Positions 1 to 6,187 are shown, counted from the first letter of the stretch. The stretch: DNA of 6,732 nt from Acidobacteriota bacterium (GCA_019247865.1 JAFBAJ010000176.1:1-6732), one strand, 5' to 3'. Notes: generated by a model not told the origin, from the letters alone. A program made the numbers and translations.

Positions 1-106
1 CTACACCTTCGGTGATGAAGCTGAAGCGGAGGCTGTGGAAGAAACAGTTGCCGCACCAGCCACATCAGCCGCCGAGCGTAAAGCGGAGAAGGATTCGGAT
101 GTCTGA
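1..106 (+). CDS. C-terminal end of an unidentified upstream gene (partial)
   Basis: A reading frame open from base 2 ends at a TGA at 104-106 and gives 34 residues, beginning YTFGDEAEAEAVEE and ending AEKDSDV. The tail is rich in Ala and Glu and looks like a flexible, charged, low-complexity C-terminus, so it reveals no fold or function. It is preferred over other frames because its stop overlaps the galT start by 8 bases, a typical arrangement for coupled genes in one operon. A carbohydrate-related enzyme would fit the context, but nothing in these 34 residues shows it. The antisense reading frame over the same bases is judged a shadow. Confidence 0.6.
   Translation, partial: YTFGDEAEAEAVEETVAAPATSAAERKAEKDSDV
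85..93 (+). promoter_or_regulatory. Shine-Dalgarno of galT
   Basis: The purine run GGAGAAGGA ends 5 bases before the ATG at 99. It lies inside the 3' end of the preceding gene. It supports the start at 99 rather than the earlier in-frame ATG codons at 12 and 15, which would add 29 residues of Arg/Pro-rich, unconserved sequence. Confidence 0.6.
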
Positions 107-1106
107 GCTGCGCTGGAATCCGCTCCTCGGCGAGTGGGTGGCGACGGCCACGCACAGGCAGAACCGTACTTTTCTGCCGCCGGAAAATTTCTGCCCGCTC
201 TGCCCGACCAAACCCGGCCGCTTTCCGACAGAAGTTCCCGAACCCACCTATGACATCGTCGCTTTTGAAAACCTCTTCCCGTCGCTGCTTCCAATTCCGG
301 AGCCGCCCGCCGTCGAAGGCACGCCGCTCTATCCCGTGCGCCCTTCGCAGGGCGAGTGTGAAGTTCTGATCTACAGCCCGCAGCACGACACGACGCTCGC
401 GCAGGAGCCGGTCGAGAAGATAGACAAGCTGGTTCGCGTCTGGACGGATCGCTTCGCGGAACTGGGCGCGCGCGATTACGTGAAGTACGTCTTCATCTTC
501 GAGAACAAGGGCGAGGCCATCGGCGTCACGCTCCATCATCCGCACGGGCAGATCTACGCGTACCCGTTCGTCCCGCCGCGCATCAAGCGCGAGCTGGAAG
601 AGTCGCGCGCGCACAGCGAGCGCACCGGAAGCTGCCTGTTCTGCGATATCCTCGCGGAGGAAGTGCGCGACGGGCGGCGCGTCGTGGCCGAGAACGAGGC
701 GTTCATCGCTTTCATTCCTTTCTTCGCACGCTGGCCGTACGAGACGCACATCTACTCGAAGCGCCACGCGCAGGCCCTCACGGACTTCACGCGCGATGAG
801 CAGCGCGCGCTGGCGGAAGTTTTGAAGATGACGCTCGCGGCCTTTGACAAGCTCTTCAATCTCTCCTTTCCTTACATGATGGTCATGCACCAGCGGCCGA
901 CGGATGCGCCTGAAGCTTACGATTACTATCACTTTCACATCGAATTTTATCCGCCGCTCCGCACCGCGACGAAGCTCAAATACCTGGCGGGCAGCGAGAC
1001 CGGCGCAGGGATGTTCATCAACGACACGCTGCCGGAAGTGAAGGCGGCAGAGCTGCGCGCGCTGGTTGAGCCGGTCGTCTGGACGCCGCACGACGGGAGC
1101 GTGTGA
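99..1106 (+). CDS. galT: Galactose-1-phosphate uridylyltransferase GalT
   Basis: This 335-residue protein transfers UMP from UDP-glucose to galactose-1-phosphate, giving UDP-galactose and glucose-1-phosphate in the cytoplasmic Leloir pathway. E. coli GalT is about 348 residues. The N-terminal half has CPLC (C32, C35), H96 in SPQHDTT, and the active-site HPHGQ at 147-151, with H149 the expected uridylylated nucleophile. C32, C35, H96 and H147 match the four zinc ligands of E. coli GalT. The C-terminal half holds E165, H264 and HFH (H278, H280), matching the second metal site. An additional CLFC pair (C179, C182) opens the second HIT-like half and resembles the CxxC of HIT-family proteins. The start at 99 gives the family-like N-terminus MSELRWNPLLGEWV. 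The gene overlaps its upstream neighbour by 8 bases and galK by 4, which suggests translational coupling. Confidence 0.96.
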   Translation: MSELRWNPLLGEWVATATHRQNRTFLPPENFCPLCPTKPGRFPTEVPEPTYDIVAFENLFPSLLPIPEPPAVEGTPLYPVRPSQGECEVLIYSPQHDTTLAQEPVEKIDKLVRVWTDRFAELGARDYVKYVFIFENKGEAIGVTLHHPHGQIYAYPFVPPRIKRELEESRAHSERTGSCLFCDILAEEVRDGRRVVAENEAFIAFIPFFARWPYETHIYSKRHAQALTDFTRDEQRALAEVLKMTLAAFDKLFNLSFPYMMVMHQRPTDAPEAYDYYHFHIEFYPPLRTATKLKYLAGSETGAGMFINDTLPEVKAAELRALVEPVVWTPHDGSV

Positions 1107-2266
1107 GAGCTTTGATTGACCGTCAATTCCTACGAAACTCTTTTCAGCAGATGTACGGCCGTGAGCCGCGACTGTTTCGCGCGCCGGGACGCGTCAACCT
1201 GATCGGCGACCACACGGATTACAACGAAGGCTTCGTGCTGCCGATGGCGCTCGACCGCGAGACGGTCGTGGCCGGAGCCGCGCGCGCGGACTTTACCGTG
1301 CGCGTCCACTCGCTCGACCTGAACGTCGCGGCGGAATTCGATCTGAAAGAGCCGGGAGAGAAGCGGCGCGGCAGTTGGCTCGATTACGTCGAAGGCATCG
1401 CGCGTGTTTTACAGGAGCGCGGCGCGTCTGTGCGCGGCGCAGACCTCATGCTTCACTCGGACGTGCCCATCGGAGCCGGGCTCTCCTCTTCGGCCGCGCT
1501 CGAAATCTCTGTCGGGCTGGCGCTGCTCTCTCTCTCAGGCCAGTCGTTTGAGCGGACCGCGCTCGCGCTCGCGGCCCAGCGGACGGAGCACGAATACGTC
1601 GGCATCAATTCGGGCATCATGGATCAGCTCATCTCGGCCCTCGGCCGGCGCGGGCATGCGCTCCTGATCGATTGCCGCTCGCTGGAGACAAAGCAGATTC
1701 CGCTGGAGACACAGGATGTAGCCATCGTCATCTGCGACACGCGCGTCAAGCACGAGCTGGCCTCGTCGGCATACAACACGCGTCGCGCAGAGTGCGAGCG
1801 CGCCGTGGAGCTTTTGAGAGCGTATGTGCCCGGCCTGCGTTCGTTGCGCGATCTGACGGCGATAGACTTTTTCCGCTACGAGAGATTTTTGCCCGATGTG
1901 ATACAGAGAAGATGCCGCCACGTGGTGACGGAGAACGGGCGGACGCTCACTGCCGCCGCCGCTCTGGAGGATGGTAATTTCGATCTGATGGGCCGTGCGA
2001 TGTATTTCTCGCACGAATCCCTGCGCGATGATTACGAAGTCAGTTGCCCGGAGCTGGATTTGCTGGTAGAGATAGCAGCGAGCGTGCCGGGCACGCTCGG
2101 CGCGCGAATGACGGGCGGCGGTTTTGGCGGTTGCACGGTCAACCTCGTGCGTCGCGCGTCGCTCGCAGAATTTCAGACAATAATTCCCCGGAAATTTAGC
2201 GCAGCATTCTCTTACGAACCGGCTCTCTATCCGGCAGAGCCCGGCGACGGCGCAGAGGAAATATAG
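1103..2266 (+). CDS. galK: Galactokinase GalK
   Basis: This 387-residue GHMP-family kinase phosphorylates galactose at C1 using ATP, supplying the substrate of GalT. The galactokinase signature runs from APGR (27-30) through NLIGDHTDYNEGF. The ATP-binding GHMP motif PIGAGLSSSAALE is at 122-134. The expected catalytic base is D174 in GIMDQ, paired with R30. The C-terminal glycine-rich motif GARMTGGGFGGC is at 333-344. Residue 36 is Asp where E. coli has Glu (GDHTDYN for GEHTDYN), a conservative change. The GTG start at 1103 places APGR at residue 27, close to its position in E. coli GalK. The next in-frame ATG at 1151 would remove a normal N-terminal segment. The GTG shares bases with the galT stop codon, and GGGAG lies 3 bases upstream, so expression probably depends on coupling to galT. 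The length is typical of the family. Confidence 0.97.
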   Translation: MRALIDRQFLRNSFQQMYGREPRLFRAPGRVNLIGDHTDYNEGFVLPMALDRETVVAGAARADFTVRVHSLDLNVAAEFDLKEPGEKRRGSWLDYVEGIARVLQERGASVRGADLMLHSDVPIGAGLSSSAALEISVGLALLSLSGQSFERTALALAAQRTEHEYVGINSGIMDQLISALGRRGHALLIDCRSLETKQIPLETQDVAIVICDTRVKHELASSAYNTRRAECERAVELLRAYVPGLRSLRDLTAIDFFRYERFLPDVIQRRCRHVVTENGRTLTAAAALEDGNFDLMGRAMYFSHESLRDDYEVSCPELDLLVEIAASVPGTLGARMTGGGFGGCTVNLVRRASLAEFQTIIPRKFSAAFSYEPALYPAEPGDGAEEI

Positions 2267-2274
2267 CCAGCAGC

Positions 2275-4059
2275 ATGACCACTCTTTCATCACACATGCC
2301 CCGCCCCGAATACCCGCGCCCGCAGTTCGTCCGGCGCGAGTGGCAGAACCTCAACGGCGAATGGGAGTTCGCTTTTGATGACGAGAATGAAGGGCGCGTC
2401 AAAGGCTGGCAGTACGGGCTCCCTCTGGAGGAGCGCATCACGGTTCCCTTCCCGTATCAGAGCGAGCTCTCAGGCATCAACGACCGGACGATTCACGAGA
2501 TCGTCTGGTACGCGCGCAGCTTTGAAGTCCCGCCCGCGTGGAGCGGGCAGGACGTGCTGCTTCATTTCGGCGCGGTGGACTATCGCTCGACCGTCTGGAT
2601 CAACGGGCAGGAGGTCGGCCACAATCACGGCGGCCACGTCCCCTTCAGCTTCGACATCGCGCCGTATCTCAACGACGGCGTCAATCGCCTGACCGTCCGC
2701 GTGCAGGACAGCCAGGACGCGCGCCAGCCGCGCGGCAAGCAGTCCGTCACGGGTCTGCCGCACGACATAGATTACTTCTGCACGACCGGCATCTGGCAGA
2801 CGGTCTGGCTGGAGCCAGTGCCGCCGATTCGGATCGACGAGCTCAAGATCAACACGCAGGCTCGCCGGAACGAGATCAGCCTGACCGTCTACCTGCACGC
2901 GCCTGCGGCCATTTGGCGGCTCGAAGCCGAAGCCCTGGATGACGGCGTGGTGGTCGCGCATGATGCCGTCGAGACGCCGCACGCGACCGGCTGGCTCAAC
3001 CTCAACATTCCTTTCGCCCGGCTCTGGTCGCCGGAGACGCCGCAGCTCTACGACCTGCGTTTGCGACTCTATCAGGGCGAAGAGCTGCTCGACGAAGTGA
3101 CCTCTTACGCCGGACTGCGCGATGTTGAGCTGCGACACGGGCGCGTCTGCATCAACGGAAAAGAGATTTATCTGGCGATGATTCTCGATCAGGGTTACTG
3201 GCCGGAGAGCTATCTGGCCGCGCCTTCGGACGCAGCCTTGCGCGAGGATGTCGAGTGGATCAAGCGTTTCGGCTACAACGGCGTGCGCAAGCATCAGAAG
3301 ATCGAAGACCCGCGCTGGCTTTACTGGTGCGACCGCGTCGGGCTGCTCGTGTGGGAAGAGATGCCGAACGCGCGCGAGTGGTCTGCGCGTTCGGAAGAAT
3401 GGCTCGCCGCCGAATGGAAGCGCGCCATCGAGCGCGACTACAACCATCCGTGCATCATCGCCTGGGTTCCGGTCAACGAGAGCATGGGCTTTCCGAGTCT
3501 CGGCCAGCAGCATCCGGGGCAGTACGCCTTCATCGAGCGGATGGTCGCCATGACGCGCAGGCTCGACCCGAAACGCCCCGTGATAGACAACGACGGGTGG
3601 GAGCACACGGACATCACGGACATCTGCGCGATCCACGATTACACGCCGACGGCGGAACTCCTGCGCCAGCGTTATCAGGAGACCATCAGCGGCGGCAATC
3701 TTCCGGCGCATGTCTGGATCGGAGACAAACCGCTCTTCGTGCTCGGCTCGCGTTATCGCGGGCAGCCGATCATGCTCACGGAGGTCGGCGGGTTTCTACT
3801 GGTTCCGCCGGACGTGCCGGCCGAAAAGCGCGACATGCTCTACCAGTTCTACGGCTCGTTCCACACGGCCGAAGAGCTGCTCGCCAAGTACCGCGACCTG
3901 ATGGAAGGCATCGCCTCGCTCCCTTTTCTGGCGGGCTTCTGCTACACGCAGCTGACCGACATCGAGCAGGAGATCAACGGCCTGCTGACCTACGACCGCC
4001 GCCCAAAGGTCGCGCCCGAAGAGGTCGCTTTAATTCACCGGAAACTCTTTTTAAAATAG
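2275..4059 (+). CDS. Glycoside hydrolase family 2 enzyme, probable β-galactosidase or relative
   Basis: This 594-residue protein has the GH2 layout. A jelly-roll sugar-binding domain occupies roughly 15-180 (YPRPQF, LNGEWEF, WYARSFEVP, VWINGQEVG, and TGIWQTVWLE at 171-180). An immunoglobulin-like domain spans about 185-290 (LWSPETPQLYDL). A TIM barrel follows to the end. The acid/base is expected at E402 in WVPVNES, where the Asn-Glu pair matches LacZ N460-E461. The nucleophile is expected at E503 in IMLTEVGG. There is no signal peptide, so cytoplasmic action is likely. It is far shorter than LacZ (about 1,023 residues) and closer in size to β-glucuronidases and short GH2 enzymes. Substrate cannot be read from sequence; galT and galK next to it favour a β-galactoside. 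The start at 2275 is 8 bases after the galK stop, with AGAGGA at 2254-2259. A second ATG at 2296 lacks a visible ribosome binding site. Confidence 0.9.
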   Translation: MTTLSSHMPRPEYPRPQFVRREWQNLNGEWEFAFDDENEGRVKGWQYGLPLEERITVPFPYQSELSGINDRTIHEIVWYARSFEVPPAWSGQDVLLHFGAVDYRSTVWINGQEVGHNHGGHVPFSFDIAPYLNDGVNRLTVRVQDSQDARQPRGKQSVTGLPHDIDYFCTTGIWQTVWLEPVPPIRIDELKINTQARRNEISLTVYLHAPAAIWRLEAEALDDGVVVAHDAVETPHATGWLNLNIPFARLWSPETPQLYDLRLRLYQGEELLDEVTSYAGLRDVELRHGRVCINGKEIYLAMILDQGYWPESYLAAPSDAALREDVEWIKRFGYNGVRKHQKIEDPRWLYWCDRVGLLVWEEMPNAREWSARSEEWLAAEWKRAIERDYNHPCIIAWVPVNESMGFPSLGQQHPGQYAFIERMVAMTRRLDPKRPVIDNDGWEHTDITDICAIHDYTPTAELLRQRYQETISGGNLPAHVWIGDKPLFVLGSRYRGQPIMLTEVGGFLLVPPDVPAEKRDMLYQFYGSFHTAEELLAKYRDLMEGIASLPFLAGFCYTQLTDIEQEINGLLTYDRRPKVAPEEVALIHRKLFLK

Positions 4060-4064
4060 GTTTC

Positions 4065-4135
4065 GCCACAGAGGACACAGAGAGCACAGAGCATAAAACA
4101 TTTGTTCCCTCTGTGCTCTCTGTGTCCTCTGTGGC
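4065..4135. repeat. Perfect 27-bp inverted repeat of CACAGAG units (copy A)
   Basis: The left arm is 4065-4091 and the right arm 4109-4135. All 27 positions are complementary, around a 17-base AT-rich loop at 4092-4108. The left arm is three 9-base units of form NCACAGAGN (CCACAGAGG, ACACAGAGA, GCACAGAGC; the last base lies in the loop). It starts 5 bases after the GH2 stop. There is no T-run after the stem, so it is not a classical intrinsic terminator, though an RNA hairpin this stable could shield the 3' end of the gal transcript. A related copy lies at 6073-6156. From memory, similar elements are dispersed in many environmental bacterial genomes; no mobilising enzyme is present here. Confidence 0.92.
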
Positions 4136-4148
4136 TAATACGCTCTCG

Positions 4149-4165
4149 GCACTTGGCAAAAGTGC
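4149..4165. repeat. Small inverted repeat between GH2 and DUF1015 genes
   Basis: GCACTT at 4149-4154 and AAGTGC at 4160-4165 form a 6-bp stem around a 5-base loop. It overlaps the -35-like element of the candidate promoter. It could be an operator half-site pair or chance; the stem is too short to decide. Confidence 0.3.
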
Positions 4166-4180
4166 GTCGGAACGGATAGT
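4153..4180 (+). promoter_or_regulatory. Candidate sigma-70-type promoter for the DUF1015 gene
   Basis: TTGGCA at 4153-4158 (5 of 6 to TTGACA) and GATAGT at 4175-4180 (4 of 6 to TATAAT) are separated by 16 bases. This would start transcription near 4187, about 50 bases before the ATG at 4239. It is placed sensibly, downstream of the hairpin that ends the gal cluster and in the largest gap of the window. The match was found by eye, and promoter consensus in this lineage may differ. Confidence 0.35.
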
Positions 4181-4223
4181 CTAAAGCCTCCGTCAGAGCT
4201 ATCAAAGTCTTTCCACTTCGGTC

Positions 4224-4232
4224 AAAGGAGAT
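4224..4232 (+). promoter_or_regulatory. Strong Shine-Dalgarno of the DUF1015 gene
   Basis: AAAGGAGAT lies with its AGGAG core ending 8 bases before the ATG at 4239. It is the clearest ribosome binding site in the window and fixes the start. It also suggests that this gene is translated independently of the gal genes. Confidence 0.75.
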
Positions 4233-4238
4233 TAGCCG

Positions 4239-5471
4239 ATGGCTGTCATTCATCCTTTCCGCGCGCTGCGTCCGCCCGCCGACCTCGTCGCGCAGGTCGC
4301 GAGCGTCCCGTACGATGTCGTCAACACGGAGGAGGCGCGCGCTCTCGCCTCCGGCAATCCGTGGAGCTTTCTGCACGTCTCGCGCCCGGAGATAGACCTG
4401 CCGCAGGGCACGGACATCTACAGCGAAGAGGTTTATAAAAAGGCTGTGGACAATTTCCGCGAGCTGACGGAGCGCTGTCCGCTCAAGATGGAGACGGAGC
4501 CGAGCCTCTACCTCTATCGCCTGATTATGGGCGAGCAGGAGCAGATCGGCGTCGTCGCCTGCTGCGCGGTGGACGAATACGATAACAACACGATTCTCAA
4601 ACACGAGAAGACGCGCCGCGACAAAGAGGACGACCGGACGCGCCACATCATGGCTCTGCGTGCGCAGACCGGCCCGGTCTTCTTAACCTATCGCGGCAAT
4701 CAGGAGATCGACACGATGGTCATGGAGGTGACCGTGACCGAGGCGCTCTATGATTTCACCGCGCCGGACGGAGTGCAGCACACCATCTGGCATGTGCCGG
4801 ATGCTGTGCGCTTCGTGCAGGCGTTCCGCGACGTGCCGCAGTTCTACATCGCGGACGGGCATCATCGCGCCGCCTCCGCCTCGCGCGCGCGCGCGGAGAT
4901 GCGCGAGATACAGGGCGACAAGCACACTGGCGAAGAGGAATACAACTTCTTTCTGGCCGTGCTCTTTCCGGCGGAGCAGCTGCGCATCCTGCCCTACAAC
5001 CGCGTCGTGCGCGATTTGAACGGCCTCTCGGCAGAAGAGTTTCTGGCGGAGGTCGGGAAAAAGTTCAACGTCAGCGAAGGAGCGTCGCCCGCGCCCGCCT
5101 CGCGCGGGAACTGGAGCATGTATCTGGACGGCCGCTGGTACGGCCTCACGCTGAAAGACGCGAGCCAACTGGAGACGGATGACCCGGTCGCCTCGCTGGA
5201 CGTGAGCATCCTGCAGGAGAACCTGCTCGATCCGATCCTGGGCATCAAGGATGTGCGGACGGACAAGCGAATCGATTTCGTCGGCGGCATACGGGGCACG
5301 GAAGAGCTCGAACAGCTCGTCAACGACGGTCGCGCGGCGGTCGCCTTCTCGCTCTCGCCGACGACGATTGACGACCTGCTCAACGTCTCCGACGCGGGCA
5401 GCATCATGCCGCCCAAGTCCACCTGGTTCGAGCCCAAGCTGCGCGACGCGTTGCTGATACATAACATTTAG
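4239..5471 (+). CDS. DUF1015 (COG4198) family protein, possible phosphoserine-metabolism enzyme
   Basis: This 410-residue cytoplasmic protein matches the DUF1015 family along its length. Recognisable parts are the N-terminal HPFRALRP and VASVPYDVVNTEEA (22-33), HEKTRRDKEDDR (122-133), the highly characteristic FYIADGHHRAASA (202-214), LLDPILGI (329-336) and the C-terminal MPPKSTWFEPKL (390-401). No signal peptide or membrane segment is seen. The family has no firmly established activity that I can cite. DGHHR (206-210) resembles the motif of ParB/sulfiredoxin-fold proteins such as the free serine kinases SerK and SbnI. I recall members beside serA or serC, and a SerA-like gene lies two genes downstream here. 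A role in serine or phosphoserine conversion is therefore an inference, not an assignment. The gene ends in tandem stops (TAG TAG, 5469-5474), with a repeat hairpin starting at its last base. Confidence 0.88.
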   Translation: MAVIHPFRALRPPADLVAQVASVPYDVVNTEEARALASGNPWSFLHVSRPEIDLPQGTDIYSEEVYKKAVDNFRELTERCPLKMETEPSLYLYRLIMGEQEQIGVVACCAVDEYDNNTILKHEKTRRDKEDDRTRHIMALRAQTGPVFLTYRGNQEIDTMVMEVTVTEALYDFTAPDGVQHTIWHVPDAVRFVQAFRDVPQFYIADGHHRAASASRARAEMREIQGDKHTGEEEYNFFLAVLFPAEQLRILPYNRVVRDLNGLSAEEFLAEVGKKFNVSEGASPAPASRGNWSMYLDGRWYGLTLKDASQLETDDPVASLDVSILQENLLDPILGIKDVRTDKRIDFVGGIRGTEELEQLVNDGRAAVAFSLSPTTIDDLLNVSDAGSIMPPKSTWFEPKLRDALLIHNI

Positions 5472-5548
5472 TAGTCAGTGGTCAGTGGTCGGTGGTCAGT
5501 AAAAAAACCAGCACTCCTACTGACCACCGACTACTGACCACTGACCAC
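5471..5548. repeat. Inverted repeat of GTCAGTG heptamers between DUF1015 and GNAT genes
   Basis: The left arm (5471-5501) and right arm (5518-5548) pair at 29 of 31 positions, with one G-U and one A-C among the exceptions, around a 16-base loop. From 5474 the left arm is four tandem 7-base units: GTCAGTG, GTCAGTG, GTCGGTG, GTCAGTA. The right arm continues the same register on the other strand (TACTGAC, CACCGAC, TACTGAC, CACTGAC). The unit differs from that of the CACAGAG repeats, so this is a second repeat family. It fills nearly the whole gap between the two genes. Confidence 0.9.
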
Positions 5549-5556
5549 TGCTTTTT
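5471..5556 (+). terminator. Terminator-like hairpin with T-run before the GNAT start
   Basis: The heptamer hairpin is followed three bases later by TTTTT at 5552-5556, so an RNA made here would form a long stem then a short U-run. This could end DUF1015 transcription. The U-run is short, the stem is unusually long, and it abuts the next ATG at 5557, so the terminator role is uncertain and may be incidental to the repeat. Confidence 0.35.
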
Positions 5557-6105
5557 ATGCTTGAGACCACGCGACTGCTGTTGCGCAAATTCACGATGGA
5601 TGATCTGGACGAGCTGGCGCAGCTTCGCGCGGACCCGTCGGTGTGGAAGTACATCGGCGAGCAGTCGAGGGCCAAAGTTGAAGAGCGGCTGCGTTACTAC
5701 ATCTCGCTCTATGAGCCGCACGGGTTCGGGATGTGGGCCGTGGTGCATAAGGCCGAGGCGAGGCTGATCGGCTGGTGCGGGCTGGTGTTTCTGGACGAGA
5801 CGCCGGAGGTAGAGGTCGGTTACGGCATCGCACGGGCCTACTGGGGACAGGGGCTCGTGACCGAAGCGGCCGAGGCCGCGCTCGATTATGGTTTTCATAA
5901 GATCGGCCTCGAACGCATCGTCGCCGTCGCGCTGCCGGAGAACACGGCCTCGCGGCGCGTGATGGAAAAGCTGGGGATGAAGTACCAGCGCAACGTCATG
6001 CATTACGGCTTCGACTGCGCTTACTACTCGATCACGCGCGACGAGTTCCAGCGACGTGAAAGCAGTAAATCGGCCACAGAGGCACAGAGACACGTAGACG
6101 TTTGA
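5557..6105 (+). CDS. GNAT-family N-acetyltransferase, RimJ/RimL-like
   Basis: This 182-residue protein should transfer an acetyl group from acetyl-CoA to an amine; the acceptor is unknown. The N-terminus MLETTRLLLRKFTMDDLDEL is typical of the RimJ/RimL-type (Acetyltransf_3) branch, which fixes the start at 5557. FGMWAVVHKAEARLIGWCGL (57-76) matches the central strands. VEVGYGIARAYWGQGLVTEA (85-104) carries the acetyl-CoA pyrophosphate-binding loop. The late motif IVAVALPENTASRRVMEKLGM (121-141) is classic for the family. No Shine-Dalgarno is visible; the bases before the ATG belong to the heptamer hairpin and a T-run. Residues from about 172 (SATEAQRHVDV) are encoded by the left arm and loop of the next CACAGAG repeat, so the natural C-terminus was probably altered. 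Targets could be a ribosomal protein, an antibiotic or a metabolite. Confidence 0.9.
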   Translation: MLETTRLLLRKFTMDDLDELAQLRADPSVWKYIGEQSRAKVEERLRYYISLYEPHGFGMWAVVHKAEARLIGWCGLVFLDETPEVEVGYGIARAYWGQGLVTEAAEAALDYGFHKIGLERIVAVALPENTASRRVMEKLGMKYQRNVMHYGFDCAYYSITRDEFQRRESSKSATEAQRHVDV

Positions 6106-6156
6106 GAGGTATGCTGTCTAATCCTTATTTTCTCTGTGTCGCTGTGCCTCTGTGGC
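6073..6156. repeat. Inverted repeat of CACAGAG units (copy B), overlapping the GNAT 3' end
   Basis: The left arm (6073-6093) and right arm (6136-6156) pair at 20 of 21 positions around a 42-base loop. Both arms share GCCACAGAGG and ACAGAGA with copy A at 4065-4135, so they belong to one family. The arms differ in length and in unit order. The left arm lies inside the GNAT coding region and the GNAT stop codon (6103-6105) falls in the loop. TTTTTT at 6166-6171 follows 9 bases after the right arm, too far for a standard intrinsic terminator. Confidence 0.88.
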
Positions 6157-6171
6157 ATATCATCGTTTTTT

Positions 6172-6179
6172 GAGTGAGG
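6172..6179 (+). promoter_or_regulatory. Probable Shine-Dalgarno of the dehydrogenase gene
   Basis: GAGTGAGG ends 8 bases before the ATG at 6188. It is weaker than the site of the DUF1015 gene but well spaced. It lies just beyond repeat copy B. Confidence 0.5.
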
Positions 6180-6187
6180 CTAAACGG

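Noticed and set aside
12..98. N-terminal extension of GalT from the ATG at 12 or 15
   Set aside because: It encodes an Arg/Pro/Lys-rich stretch unlike any GalT N-terminus and lies over the 3' end of another frame. The start at 99 has a Shine-Dalgarno and a family-like beginning.
1535..2293. 252-residue antisense open frame over galK
   Set aside because: It lies opposite a certain galactokinase frame and shows no family motif or ribosome site.
2470..3711. 413-residue antisense open frame over the GH2 gene
   Set aside because: It is a GC-rich shadow of a clear GH2 coding frame, with an Arg/Val-rich composition and no recognisable motif.
4065..4135. Classical intrinsic terminator after the GH2 gene
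   Set aside because: The hairpin is strong but is followed by GGCTAATACG with no T-run, so it is recorded as a repeat only.
3255..4184. 309-residue + strand frame overlapping GH2 and repeat copy A
   Set aside because: It is an out-of-frame reading of GH2. Its end (ATEDTESTE) is a translation of the CACAGAG repeat and not a protein domain.
4683..5462. Antisense open frames over the DUF1015 gene
   Set aside because: They mirror the conserved DUF1015 frame and have no recognisable features.
4065..6156. CRISPR array
   Set aside because: The repeats are hairpins of 7- or 9-base tandem units in three separate places, without regularly spaced identical repeats and unique spacers, and no cas gene is present.
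4065..6156. Insertion sequence or composite transposon around the DUF1015 and GNAT genes, bounded by copies A and B
   Set aside because: Each copy is a self-contained hairpin and not a single terminal arm. No transposase or target-site duplication is seen, and the copies differ in arm sequence.
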